A DNA stretch of 64,000 nt. It comes from Chryseobacterium mucoviscidosis. Lineage in GTDB: Bacteria > Bacteroidota > Bacteroidia > Flavobacteriales > Weeksellaceae. Under the pieces are notes generated by a model. The model was not told the origin of the DNA and did not search any database. It saw nothing but the letters and a program-made list of their open reading frames with translations. Location of the stretch: positions 1 to 64,000 of the forward strand of contig NZ_MVAG01000091.1 of the NCBI RefSeq assembly GCF_002177115.1. The letters run 5' to 3'. The translations under genes and the position numbers were made by a program. Positions 14,691 to 22,800 of the stretch are shown here, one piece after another (position 1 is the first letter of the stretch; each line of letters begins with the position of its first letter).

Positions 14691-17186
14691 TTAAATTAAT
14701 CCAAACTGCTCAAAATGATGTGTAAAATGCTTCTTGTGCATCAGTTCCCACATTTCTTTATTCAGTTTTCCGAAAACGAAATTCAGGTGTTCTGCCTGTG
14801 GATTTTCTTTATAATAAATCACAAATCTTTTTAAGTTATCAATGAAAGACTGTTTAGCAGCTTCAAGATTTTTATGTCTTAACTCCAATAGTTTTTCATC
14901 ATCTGCCAAAAACGGTGCAGGGAAATCTTTCGGCATTTTTCTGTGGTTATACAAAGAATCCTGCCATTTTTCCAACTGTTCTTCAGGAGTGAAGCACTTA
15001 TCAGCTTCCGGTTCGCCAAGACTTACCAAGACACCATGCTCCAGATGTTCTATCATTTGCTGCGGTGACATTTTTCCCCAGTTTGGCTGAGTAGAATCTG
15101 TTAATCCATTCAGCATTTTCTGAATATTTTTTAAGTTTAAATCGATAAAAGGAGACTGTTTTGCCACCAACGTTAAAATAGTTGCCACACAAACGATTTC
15201 ATCTCTCTGATTTACGACCTCAACTAACCATTTTACAACTCCGGAAGGAATATTTCTTCCTTTTACCCCTCTGTTGATTTTTTCTTTCGCCGTTAAATAC
15301 ACCGTAATGGTATCTCCTGCATAAACAGGTTTAAAGAACGAACAGTTTTCCAGTCCGTAATTTGCGATAACCGGTCCTTTTTTCCCTGAAACAAACAATC
15401 CTGCCGCTGCTGAAAGAATGAAATAGCCATGAGCAACGGTTTTATCGAAAATAGTTCCGGTTAAGCTAGTTGCATCGGTGTGTGCATAGAAATGATCCCA
15501 CGAAACATTGGAGAAATTCACGATATCTGCGTCGGTAACCGTTCTTCCTGCTGTTTCCAGAGAATCTCCCACCTCAACTTCTTCAAAATATTTCTGGAAC
15601 GGATGTTTATCAGAATATTTTTTCTCAGCTCCCTGCTGATAAATCTTTGTAATGGCTGTTAAAATATCCGGAGAACCCTGAATAGCTGTTTTCTGAAGGA
15701 AGAAATGAAGACCGTTTAATCCGCCCATTTCCTCTCCTCCTCCTGCTCTTCCGGGACCGCCATGCATCAAAGTCGGAAGCGGAGAACCGTGACCTGTACT
15801 TTCTTTCGCACTGTCTCTGTTCAGTACAAAAATTCTTCCGTGCTGTGAAGCCATTTTCCAAGATGTTTCGGCAACGAAATTATTATCATGGGAAACGATG
15901 GAACCCACCAAACTTCCTTTTCCTCTTTTTGCCAAAGCCGCCGCTTCTTCCGCATCTTTGTAAGGCATTAATGTAGAAACCGGACCGAAAGCTTCGACAT
16001 CGTGCGAGATATTTTTTTCGAATGGTTTATCATTTAAGAACAATTTCGGACTCATGAAAGCTCCGTTTTCATAATCGGCATCTACCAATTCGTGCTTTCC
16101 GTCGTAAATTAACTCGGTTTCAGCTTTAAGCAAATCAACTTTTCTTAAAACCTCATCATACTGTTGTTTTCCAACCAAAGATCCCATTCTGGTTTCTCTA
16201 CTCAACGGATTTCCGATTTTTGTCTGATCTAAAGCTTTAGATAAAGCATTCTGAACGTCACCAATTAAGTTTTCGGGAACAATAATTCTACGGATCGCCG
16301 TACATTTTTGTCCGGCTTTCGTCGTCATTTCGTTACGAACTTCTTTGATGAATAAATCAAATTCCGGAGTTCCCGGTTTTGCATCCAACCCAAGAATTGA
16401 ACAGTTCAAAGAATCTGCTTCCATATTGAAACGAACGGCATTTCCTGCAATCGAAGGCAGAGATTTTAATTTTCTTCCTGTATTGGCAGAGCCTGTGAAC
16501 AAAACAGAATCTCCATCCTGCACATAATCCAGAATATTTCCCGGTTCACCGCATACTAATTGAACCGCCCCTTCAGGAAGAATTCCGCTTTCAATCATAT
16601 CCTGAAAAACAGCGTTCGTTAAATAAGAACCGAAAGGAGAAGGTTTTACGATCGAAGGAACACCTGCTAACAATGATGTGGATAATTTTTCCAGCATTCC
16701 CCAAACCGGAAAGTTGTAAGCATTAATTTGTACTGAAACTCCTTCACTCGGCGTTAATATGTGGGTTCCCAAAAAAGTTCCGTTTGCCGAAATTTTCTGA
16801 GTATCTCCATCTACCCAAAACGGTGTATTCGGAAGCATTCTTTTTGCCAATCCTGAATACGTGAAGAATGTACCAAAACCTCCTTCAATATCTACCCAGG
16901 AATCAACGTGAGTTGCTCCTGTTTTATACGATAGTTCGTAATATTTTTTCTTTCTTTCAAGGAGATAAAGTGCTACTTTTTTAAGCATTTCTCCACGATC
17001 GTAGAACGTCATGGATGAAAGGTTTTTATAACCTACTGTTCTTCCGTAATCCAAAGCCTGCTCAAAATTCAGACCTTCTGTGTCGGAAACAGCAACCTGC
17101 TCTCCATTAACAGCATTGTACAAAGGAATTCCGTTTCCGTTTCCTTCGATCCACTCGCCGTAGATATAGTTTTTTAACTTTTCCAT
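14691..17186 (-). CDS. paaZ: Bifunctional oxepin-CoA hydrolase/aldehyde dehydrogenase with C-terminal DinB-like domain
   Basis: PaaZ opens the oxepin-CoA ring (MaoC-type hydratase domain) and oxidises the resulting semialdehyde (ALDH domain). Residues 1-510 are the ALDH, with Cys295 (AGQKCTAIRR) and Glu256. Residues about 532-675 are the MaoC hotdog domain, with Asp564 and His569 in SWDHFYAHTD. The protein is 831 residues against about 680 for E. coli PaaZ. The extra about 145 residues (690-831: WGKMSPQQMIEHLEHG, later FGKLNKEMWELMHKKHFTHH) look like a DUF1569/DinB four-helix domain. It is the last gene of the paa run, before the terminator at 14656. Confidence 0.95.
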   Translation of the reverse strand: MEKLKNYIYGEWIEGNGNGIPLYNAVNGEQVAVSDTEGLNFEQALDYGRTVGYKNLSSMTFYDRGEMLKKVALYLLERKKKYYELSYKTGATHVDSWVDIEGGFGTFFTYSGLAKRMLPNTPFWVDGDTQKISANGTFLGTHILTPSEGVSVQINAYNFPVWGMLEKLSTSLLAGVPSIVKPSPFGSYLTNAVFQDMIESGILPEGAVQLVCGEPGNILDYVQDGDSVLFTGSANTGRKLKSLPSIAGNAVRFNMEADSLNCSILGLDAKPGTPEFDLFIKEVRNEMTTKAGQKCTAIRRIIVPENLIGDVQNALSKALDQTKIGNPLSRETRMGSLVGKQQYDEVLRKVDLLKAETELIYDGKHELVDADYENGAFMSPKLFLNDKPFEKNISHDVEAFGPVSTLMPYKDAEEAAALAKRGKGSLVGSIVSHDNNFVAETSWKMASQHGRIFVLNRDSAKESTGHGSPLPTLMHGGPGRAGGGEEMGGLNGLHFFLQKTAIQGSPDILTAITKIYQQGAEKKYSDKHPFQKYFEEVEVGDSLETAGRTVTDADIVNFSNVSWDHFYAHTDATSLTGTIFDKTVAHGYFILSAAAGLFVSGKKGPVIANYGLENCSFFKPVYAGDTITVYLTAKEKINRGVKGRNIPSGVVKWLVEVVNQRDEIVCVATILTLVAKQSPFIDLNLKNIQKMLNGLTDSTQPNWGKMSPQQMIEHLEHGVLVSLGEPEADKCFTPEEQLEKWQDSLYNHRKMPKDFPAPFLADDEKLLELRHKNLEAAKQSFIDNLKRFVIYYKENPQAEHLNFVFGKLNKEMWELMHKKHFTHHFEQFGLI

Positions 17187-17193
17187 ATTTATC

Positions 17194-17278
17194 TAATTTG
17201 AAAATTTGAGAATGAGTCAATTTGAAAATTAGTTTCCTATGATAAAATTTTCAAATTAGCACATTTTCAAATTATTTA
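17194..17278. repeat. paa intergenic inverted-repeat element, copy A
   Basis: The left arm is built of AATTTGAAAATT units (AATTTGAAAATTTGAGAAT, then CAATTTGAAAATT). The right arm is AATTTTCAAATTAGCACATT followed by TTCAAATT. It lies between paaZ and paaY. Confidence 0.85.
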
Positions 17279-17281
17279 ATT

Positions 17282-17875
17282 TTACTTAATATCATCCCAG
17301 ATGCTGTAATCCACCACTTTTGTAGGGATCTGCTGAACATATTCTGTAAAAGGTTCACAAGGCAAAATAGCATCTTTTCCTTCTCTTGCCAGTTCCTGAT
17401 ATAATCTTGTTCCTTCTGTTTTCCATCTGATCATTTCATCAGAAACATCGCGGATAATTTTTGCAGGACTTCCTACAATTAATTTTCTGGCATCACATCT
17501 GAAGTTTGCCGGAACAAAAGCTAAAGCGCCGATGATACATTCATCTCCGATTACCGCTTTGTCCATCACGACAGAATTCATTCCGACCAGACAGTTTTTA
17601 CCGATATGTCCGGAGTGAATAATCGCTCCATGACCGATATGTGCAGACTCTTCAAGTATGGTTTCAATTCCCGGAAAAACGTGTAGGGTACAGTTTTCCT
17701 GAACATTGGCACCGTCTTTCACTATAATTTTTCCCCAGTCACCACGAATCACTGCATTGGGCCCAACATAAACTTCTTCGCCAATTTCTACATTTCCGAT
17801 GATCACCGCTTGCGGGTGAACGTACGCGGAAGGTTTTATTATCGGGCGAATTCCGTGATATGAGTAAACGTTCAT
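17282..17875 (-). CDS. paaY: PaaY, left-handed beta-helix thioesterase
   Basis: A 197-residue hexapeptide-repeat protein of the gamma-carbonic anhydrase/PaaY type. NVEIGEEVYVGPNAVIRGDWG (about 29-49, one residue variable), HIGHGAIIHSG and IGKNCLVGMNSVVMDKAVI show the repeat, including the His residues used for zinc binding. The C-terminal helix, with EMIRWKTEGTRLYQEL, is typical. PaaY hydrolyses toxic dead-end CoA esters (2-hydroxycyclohepta-1,4,6-triene-1-carboxyl-CoA) and so repairs the phenylacetate pathway. It lies between repeat copies A and B in the paa cluster. Confidence 0.92.
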   Translation of the reverse strand: MNVYSYHGIRPIIKPSAYVHPQAVIIGNVEIGEEVYVGPNAVIRGDWGKIIVKDGANVQENCTLHVFPGIETILEESAHIGHGAIIHSGHIGKNCLVGMNSVVMDKAVIGDECIIGALAFVPANFRCDARKLIVGSPAKIIRDVSDEMIRWKTEGTRLYQELAREGKDAILPCEPFTEYVQQIPTKVVDYSIWDDIK

Positions 17876-17882
17876 TTTTTAT

Positions 17883-17899
17883 TTAATTTGAAAATTAAT
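17883..17899. repeat. paa intergenic element, truncated copy B
   Basis: A single AATTTGAAAATTAATTT unit just before the paaY start, lacking a right arm. It may be a remnant. Confidence 0.5.
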
Positions 17900-17940
17900 T
17901 TTTGTGATGTACAATTTTACTTGTGCTTTCTTAATAAATT

Positions 17941-18453
17941 TTAATCAATGACTGAAAGTTTAAAGTAATATATTTCATCTCCACTCTCAAGAATAAATTC
18001 ATCATAATCTGATGCATAATGGCTTTTCAAATTTTGATATTCTATTTCATAAATTTGTATTGGATCTATTGTTTGAAGTAAAAGATCAACAAAATCTACA
18101 ATCCATTCTCTTTTCCGCTCATCAAAGTATAAAGAAAAATTATTTCCTACATCAGATAAGTAATAGTCACGTTTATCCTGATAGGAATAAAACCATTTAT
18201 CATGTAATAACTTAAAGAAAAATTTAAATGCTTTCTCTAAACTTATTTCTTTCAATGTATAACTTTCACTAATATTTTCAACTTTATTCTCTATAGTTTT
18301 CGCAATGGTATCTAATTTAGGTATAATACTTAATTCAAAATTATAACTATGGTCGGTTTTATCATTGAATCTGGCTATTGTTTCAAGTTTTCCAACAATA
18401 ATTCCATAATTAAGTATTTTATGTTCCTTTTTAGTTAGACCTTTCATTGTCAT
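17941..18453 (-). CDS. Hypothetical protein inside the paa cluster (170 aa)
   Basis: An acidic, soluble, mostly helical protein with no signal peptide or membrane helix. The start could be 18453 or the second Met at 18447. EKAFKFFFKLLHDKWFYSY and FDERKREWIVDFVDLLL are amphipathic helices, and the C-terminal ESGDEIYYFKLSVID looks like a beta-strand pair. I recognise no family. It lies between paaY and paaJ on the same strand, with its codons noticeably richer in A/T than those of the paa genes. This suggests an inserted gene rather than a pathway member. Confidence 0.65.
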   Translation of the reverse strand: MTMKGLTKKEHKILNYGIIVGKLETIARFNDKTDHSYNFELSIIPKLDTIAKTIENKVENISESYTLKEISLEKAFKFFFKLLHDKWFYSYQDKRDYYLSDVGNNFSLYFDERKREWIVDFVDLLLQTIDPIQIYEIEYQNLKSHYASDYDEFILESGDEIYYFKLSVID

Positions 18454-18494
18454 TATTTATAGAAAATATCAGTACTTAAAAATTATTAATTGAT

Positions 18495-19700
18495 TTAAAC
18501 CCGTTCAATCACCATCGCATACCCTTGTCCGACACCGATACAAAGTGTACACAATGCATATTTCTTATCCTGTTTTTGAAGTTCCATTGCCGCAGAACCA
18601 ACGATTCTGGCTCCTGAAACTCCAAGTGGATGACCGATTGCAATGGCACCTCCGTTTGGATTTACTCTTGAATCGTCATCTTTTAAACCTAAGGTTCTTG
18701 TTACGGCTAAAGCCTGAGCGGCAAATGCTTCATTCAATTCGATGATATCCATATCGTCTAATGAAAGATTCAGTCTTTTTAATAGTTTCTGAGTGGCTTC
18801 TACAGGTCCGATTCCCATAATTCTTGGCTCAACTCCGGCAACGGAAGATCCTAAGATTTTCGCTTTTGGCTTCAATCCATATTTTTTTACCGCTTCTTCG
18901 CTTGCTAAAATTAAAGCTGCTGCTCCGTCATTCATTCCGGAAGCATTTCCTGCGGTTACCGTTCCTTCTTTTCTGAAAGCCGGACGAAGTTTTCCTAGTC
19001 CTTCCATTGAAGAAGTCGGTTTGATAAATTCGTCTGTATCAAAGATTTTCGGTTCGCCTTTTTTCTGTGGAATTTCAACTTTTACAATTTCTTCTGCCAG
19101 TCTTCCGCTTTCCTGAGCTTTGGTGGCTTTCTGCTGTGACCAAATGGCAAATTTATCCTGATCTTCACGGCTGATGTTATGTATATCCGCTAAATTTTCA
19201 GCCGTTTCACCCATTGCATCAATCCCGTACATTTCTTTCATTTTCGGGTTGATGAATCTCCATCCGAAAGTGGTGTCAAACATCTGACTGTCTCTACCGA
19301 AAGCTGTGCTTGGTTTCGACATTACATAAGGAGAACGCGTCATGTGTTCTACTCCACCTGCGATATAAATTTCACCTTCTCCTGCAGCAATAGAACGGAA
19401 AGCATTTGCCACCGCAGACATTCCTGAAGCACACAATCTATTCACCGTTTCCCCTCCGATTTTATAAGGAAGCCCAGCCAATAAAAGCCCCATTCTGGCT
19501 ACGTTTCTGTTGTCTTCACCTGCCTGATTGGCGCATCCGAAAATAACGTCCTCAATTTCCTCAACAGGAACTTCAGGGTTTCTTGCTACAATTTCTTTAA
19601 TAACAATGGCAGCCAAATCGTCGGCTCTTACTTCAGAAAGTCCTCCGCTTAATTTTGAAATGGGAGTTCTTATGTAATCTATGATGTATACGTTGTTCAT
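18495..19700 (-). CDS. paaJ: 3-oxoadipyl-CoA / 3-oxo-5,6-dehydrosuberyl-CoA thiolase
   Basis: A 401-residue type II thiolase that performs the two thiolytic steps of phenylacetate degradation, giving acetyl-CoA and finally succinyl-CoA. Cys90 in NRLCASGMSAV is the acyl-accepting residue. The C-terminal catalytic blocks are NEAFAAQALAV, GGAIAIGHPLGVSG (His) and CTLCIGVGQG (Cys). Length and motifs are standard for PcaF/PaaJ. It lies between two unrecognised small genes in the cluster. The assignment to PaaJ rather than a general acetyl-CoA acetyltransferase rests on the neighbourhood. Confidence 0.92.
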   Translation of the reverse strand: MNNVYIIDYIRTPISKLSGGLSEVRADDLAAIVIKEIVARNPEVPVEEIEDVIFGCANQAGEDNRNVARMGLLLAGLPYKIGGETVNRLCASGMSAVANAFRSIAAGEGEIYIAGGVEHMTRSPYVMSKPSTAFGRDSQMFDTTFGWRFINPKMKEMYGIDAMGETAENLADIHNISREDQDKFAIWSQQKATKAQESGRLAEEIVKVEIPQKKGEPKIFDTDEFIKPTSSMEGLGKLRPAFRKEGTVTAGNASGMNDGAAALILASEEAVKKYGLKPKAKILGSSVAGVEPRIMGIGPVEATQKLLKRLNLSLDDMDIIELNEAFAAQALAVTRTLGLKDDDSRVNPNGGAIAIGHPLGVSGARIVGSAAMELQKQDKKYALCTLCIGVGQGYAMVIERV

Positions 19701-19758
19701 AATAATTCAATTTAATAATCCAGCAATGCTAAATTGGCTATTTCATTTATACTATTCA

Positions 19759-20073
19759 TTAACTTTTTAAAATTCCTTCATGCCAACACATCCACAGTAA
19801 ATAACTGTTAACCGCTTCAATTCCATCTTCATTAATCCAAACATGATTTTCTTTTAAATATTTTTCGGATAAGTTTTGAATTTCTTTGACGGTAAATTGT
19901 GAATGCTCAGATTTATTCCAAATAATATTGAAGGTGGCTGTTCGCATATTTTCAAATTCTTTTAAAGTTTCATCAAAGTTCTCCAGATTATTATCTTTAA
20001 AATAATCTCTCATCTTTTCTTTATCAATGAAAAGAGTGCTTGAAAACTTTTTTAAAATTTTATTCTTATCCAA
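19759..20073 (-). CDS. Hypothetical protein inside the paa cluster (104 aa)
   Basis: A helical, soluble, A/T-rich-coded protein that starts 5 bases after the paaI stop and is therefore translationally adjacent. The C-terminus contains an aromatic block (SYLLWMCWHEGILKS). No signal peptide, metal site or known domain is visible. It is another small gene wedged between pathway enzymes. Confidence 0.6.
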   Translation of the reverse strand: MDKNKILKKFSSTLFIDKEKMRDYFKDNNLENFDETLKEFENMRTATFNIIWNKSEHSQFTVKEIQNLSEKYLKENHVWINEDGIEAVNSYLLWMCWHEGILKS

Positions 20074-20078
20074 TATTT

Positions 20079-20492
20079 TTAAAGTTCAATAACTTTCTTA
20101 TTAATTTTGTAAACTGTTCCGACAAATTTGGCAACCAATTCTTCGTTTTGATTGGTAATTTTAATGTCGTAAACAGCGGTTTTTCTGGTTTCATTGACCA
20201 AAATGCTTTCTGCTCTGAAAATATCGCCTTCTTTTCCGGCTTTGGTAAAATTGATGATGCAGTTTAATGCAACAGCAGCATCACCGGAATTGTTGGACGA
20301 AAAAGCCAGTGCAGAATCTGCAAAAGCAAATGTAACGCCTCCGTGAACCGTTTTCAGCCCATTAATCATTTCTTTTTTAATGGGCATTTCTATTAAACAA
20401 TAATTTTCTCTGACTTCAATCAGTTTAATATTCATCCATTGGGAAAAATAATCCTGATCAAACATATATTCTGCAACCTGTCTCGGATTCAT
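20079..20492 (-). CDS. paaI: Hydroxyphenylacetyl-CoA thioesterase, hotdog fold
   Basis: A 137-residue hotdog-fold thioesterase. VHGGVTFAFADSALAFSSN (about 51-69) is the HGG-x-x-F-x-x-x-D signature of PaaI, with the catalytic Asp. PaaI hydrolyses stalled or non-productive hydroxyphenylacetyl-CoA esters and frees CoA. Its start is 1 base after the stop of the preceding small gene (20494), so they are tightly coupled. Confidence 0.92.
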   Translation of the reverse strand: MNPRQVAEYMFDQDYFSQWMNIKLIEVRENYCLIEMPIKKEMINGLKTVHGGVTFAFADSALAFSSNNSGDAAVALNCIINFTKAGKEGDIFRAESILVNETRKTAVYDIKITNQNEELVAKFVGTVYKINKKVIEL

Positions 20493-20493
20493 T

Positions 20494-20808
20494 TTAATTT
20501 TTGCTAGTTATTTTTTCAAATAATTCATCAGCCAACTTGTCGTAAACCGACATGGTCTTTCCAAGAATAATCTGATGGGACGAAAGATTTTCGGAATTTG
20601 AAGGATCTTCTGTTTGAAAATGTTCATTTAAATCAATTCCAAATTCATTTGCTAATCTTTTAATCAATTCTTTATATTTTTCATTGAATTTACCTAATAA
20701 TTCAAGCTTTTCCTGATAATCATGTATTGAAGAAAGTTCCTGAATGATGTATTCTTTTTCAATGATAAGTCTTGTTTCCAGTTCAGCTCTGAAGTCCTCA
20801 ATATTCAT
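20494..20808 (-). CDS. Hypothetical protein inside the paa cluster (104 aa)
   Basis: An acidic, nearly all-helical protein with heptad-like spacing (FRAELETRLIIEKEYIIQEL). No membrane segment or recognised domain. It lies 9 bases after the 138-residue gene and 1 base before paaI. Unrelated by eye to the other 104-residue product at 19759. Confidence 0.6.
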   Translation of the reverse strand: MNIEDFRAELETRLIIEKEYIIQELSSIHDYQEKLELLGKFNEKYKELIKRLANEFGIDLNEHFQTEDPSNSENLSSHQIILGKTMSVYDKLADELFEKITSKN

Positions 20809-20817
20809 AAAATTTAT

Positions 20818-21234
20818 TTAATAATTGTCAGCAGTAAGGTAAAGTTTATTTTCATTTTCCATTACTGATTTGCAAATATTTATTATCTCATCATATTCTT
20901 TTCCAAACAATTTAATATCAACTTGGTTTTCATTATTAATGAGATAATCATAAAATTCTATGATATCGATAATTTGTTCTTCTTTTTCAGAAGCCCAGCC
21001 AATCATATCATACACTCTTGAATAGTTGTATCTATAAACCGTACTCTCCGAAGAATGATGCAAAAAGTCATTATCTAAGTTCATTATTAAATCAAAAGCA
21101 TTTGTTGCTAAAACTAATTCAGTAATAATATTTTCATCACTATCTTTTTCGCTTAGTATGACCTCTCCTAATCCAAAAGCAAAATGCTTTTGCCAATCAG
21201 ATAACAAATCTATTCTAAGAGTTTTATGTTTCAT
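20818..21234 (-). CDS. Hypothetical protein inside the paa cluster (138 aa)
   Basis: A soluble acidic protein beginning MKHKTLRIDLLSDWQKHFAF, with predicted mixed alpha/beta structure. SRVYDMIGWASEKEEQIIDI is an amphipathic helix. It starts 2 bases after the paaH stop. I recognise no family. Single stand-alone genes of this size and acidity are often immunity-like in Bacteroidetes, but no toxin lies nearby, so I assign no role. Confidence 0.6.
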   Translation of the reverse strand: MKHKTLRIDLLSDWQKHFAFGLGEVILSEKDSDENIITELVLATNAFDLIMNLDNDFLHHSSESTVYRYNYSRVYDMIGWASEKEEQIIDIIEFYDYLINNENQVDIKLFGKEYDEIINICKSVMENENKLYLTADNY

Positions 21235-21236
21235 GT

Positions 21237-22370
21237 TTAAATTAACTTTTTCAGCAACGGACTTTGTCTGTATCTCTCTTCCTGATATTCTTCGTAAAGA
21301 TCCTGCAAAGTTTCGGAGATTTTAGAATATCCTATTTCTTTTCCCCATGCCAATAAACCTTTGGGATAATTAACGCCTTTCTGCATTGCGAGTTCCAGAT
21401 CTTTGTCATTTGCTACGCCTAACCTTTTTGCTTCTACGGCTTCGTTAATCAGCATGGAAATAATTCTCATGAATATTTGCTGATAAAGTGCATCGTCTTT
21501 CACAGGTTCCGGTTTAACAGCTCCTTCCGAATAATCGTAAAACCCTTTTCCTGTTTTTCTGCCGTGAAGTTTTGCCTCGGACATTCTCTGCTGAAGAAGA
21601 GACGGTTTGTATTTCGGATCGTAGAAATATTCGTTATAAACGGTTTTGGTTACCGAGAAATTTACGTCAACTCCGATTAAATCCATTAATTCAAAAGGTC
21701 CCATTTTAAAGTTACCTAAAGTTTTCATCGCATCATCAACCTGTTCTACCGTTGCTATGTTTTCTTCAACAATTCTCAATCCTTCTCCATAGTAAGGACG
21801 GGCAATTCTGTTGACGATAAATCCGGGAATATCTTTTGCAACAACAGGAGTTTTTCCCCAATCTTTCATCAGACTGTAGATTTTTTCCGCTAAAAATTTT
21901 TCGGTTAATAAAGATGGAATAACCTCAACTAAAGGCATCAGCGGAGCCGGATTGAAGAAGTGAATTCCGATGAAACGCTCCGGTTTCTGTAATTCCGCAC
22001 CAAGAGAGGTGATGGAAATGGAAGAAGTATTGGAACCAATCACACAGCTTTCTGAAACGTATTTCTCTAATTCTGTGAAAACTTTGGTTTTTATTTCTTT
22101 ATTTTCGATGATGGCTTCAATGATCAATTCACAATCTTTGAAGTCTTTTAATTCGGTGGCAATGGCAATATTGGCTAAAATTTCAGTCATTTTCTCTGAT
22201 GAAATTTTCTGTTTATCAACCAGTTTAGTCAGTGTTTTTTCCAGACCTACGGTTGCCGTTTCTACTTGTTTTGCGTTGGCGTCATAAATCCAGACTTTGC
22301 ATCCGTTCGTTGCGGCTACCTGTGCAATGCCGATTCCCATGGTTCCGGCACCGATAATTCCTACATTCAT
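21237..22370 (-). CDS. paaH: 3-hydroxyacyl-CoA dehydrogenase
   Basis: A 377-residue NAD-dependent dehydrogenase that oxidises 3-hydroxyadipyl-CoA to 3-oxoadipyl-CoA. The Rossmann motif GIIGAGTMGIGIAQ occupies residues 4-17. The catalytic His lies in IGIHFFNPAPLMPLVEV (about 138-154). The C-terminal 3HCDH domain contains GPFELMDLIGVDVNF and HGRKTGKGFYDY. It is longer than short-chain FadB homologues because the C-terminal helical domain is partly duplicated (about 290-377). Downstream come three small genes mixed with paaI. Confidence 0.92.
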   Translation of the reverse strand: MNVGIIGAGTMGIGIAQVAATNGCKVWIYDANAKQVETATVGLEKTLTKLVDKQKISSEKMTEILANIAIATELKDFKDCELIIEAIIENKEIKTKVFTELEKYVSESCVIGSNTSSISITSLGAELQKPERFIGIHFFNPAPLMPLVEVIPSLLTEKFLAEKIYSLMKDWGKTPVVAKDIPGFIVNRIARPYYGEGLRIVEENIATVEQVDDAMKTLGNFKMGPFELMDLIGVDVNFSVTKTVYNEYFYDPKYKPSLLQQRMSEAKLHGRKTGKGFYDYSEGAVKPEPVKDDALYQQIFMRIISMLINEAVEAKRLGVANDKDLELAMQKGVNYPKGLLAWGKEIGYSKISETLQDLYEEYQEERYRQSPLLKKLI

Positions 22371-22373
22371 ATT

Positions 22374-22800
22374 TTTAATTTGAAAATTTGGAAATGAGTT
22401 AATTTGAAAATTATTTAAGCTTCGAACTTGAAATAATTTTAGATAGAATTAATAAAATTTCTTTTAAATCTGAAATTAATTTTTCATTGGGCGATTGCAA
22501 ATGTGGAGACTTTAAACACAGTAAAAGCCAATATTCTGTTTCATCAGCTTCTTTAGCGGCAATTTTCAATTTATGGATAAAATCCGCTTTGCTTTCTGCA
22601 TTTTGAGCTTCTCTAACATTAGCTCCAATCGAAGTTCCAGATTTGAAAATCTGATTTGCTAATGGAAATCTTTTAGTTTCGTACAAACCTTCTGAAAATT
22701 CAATGATGTCTAAAGCAAAATCAAAAGTCTTATTTACAATAATATTCTCTTTATCATTTCTCATTTTCAAATTCTCAGATTAACTCATTTTCAAATTAAT
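22374..22800. mobile_element. Full-length paa-type repeat element (copy C) enclosing a four-helix-bundle gene
   Basis: The left arm (22374-22412, AATTTGAAAATTTGG then TTAATTTGAAAATTA) and the right arm (22757-22800, CATTTTCAAATTCTCAG then CATTTTCAAATTAATT) are of the same type as in the seven other copies. The enclosed gene begins inside the right arm and its stop codon abuts the left arm. Mobility is inferred from this layout; no transposase is present. Confidence 0.55.
22411..22770 (-). CDS. Four-helix-bundle protein (23S rRNA IVS/S23 family)
   Basis: A 119-residue all-helical protein. The segments NKTFDFALDIIEFSEGLYE, RFPLANQIFKSGTSIGANVRE, AESKADFIHKLKIAAKEADE and TEYWLLLCLKS are diagnostic of the family also found in intervening sequences of 23S rRNA genes and, distantly, as Avd in diversity-generating retroelements. 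Its start (22770, or 22764 for the second Met) lies within the right arm of the flanking repeat and its stop touches the left arm, so gene and arms form one unit. It is inserted between paaH and paaG with no pathway logic. Biochemical function is unknown. Confidence 0.85.
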   Translation of the reverse strand: MKMRNDKENIIVNKTFDFALDIIEFSEGLYETKRFPLANQIFKSGTSIGANVREAQNAESKADFIHKLKIAAKEADETEYWLLLCLKSPHLQSPNEKLISDLKEILLILSKIISSSKLK

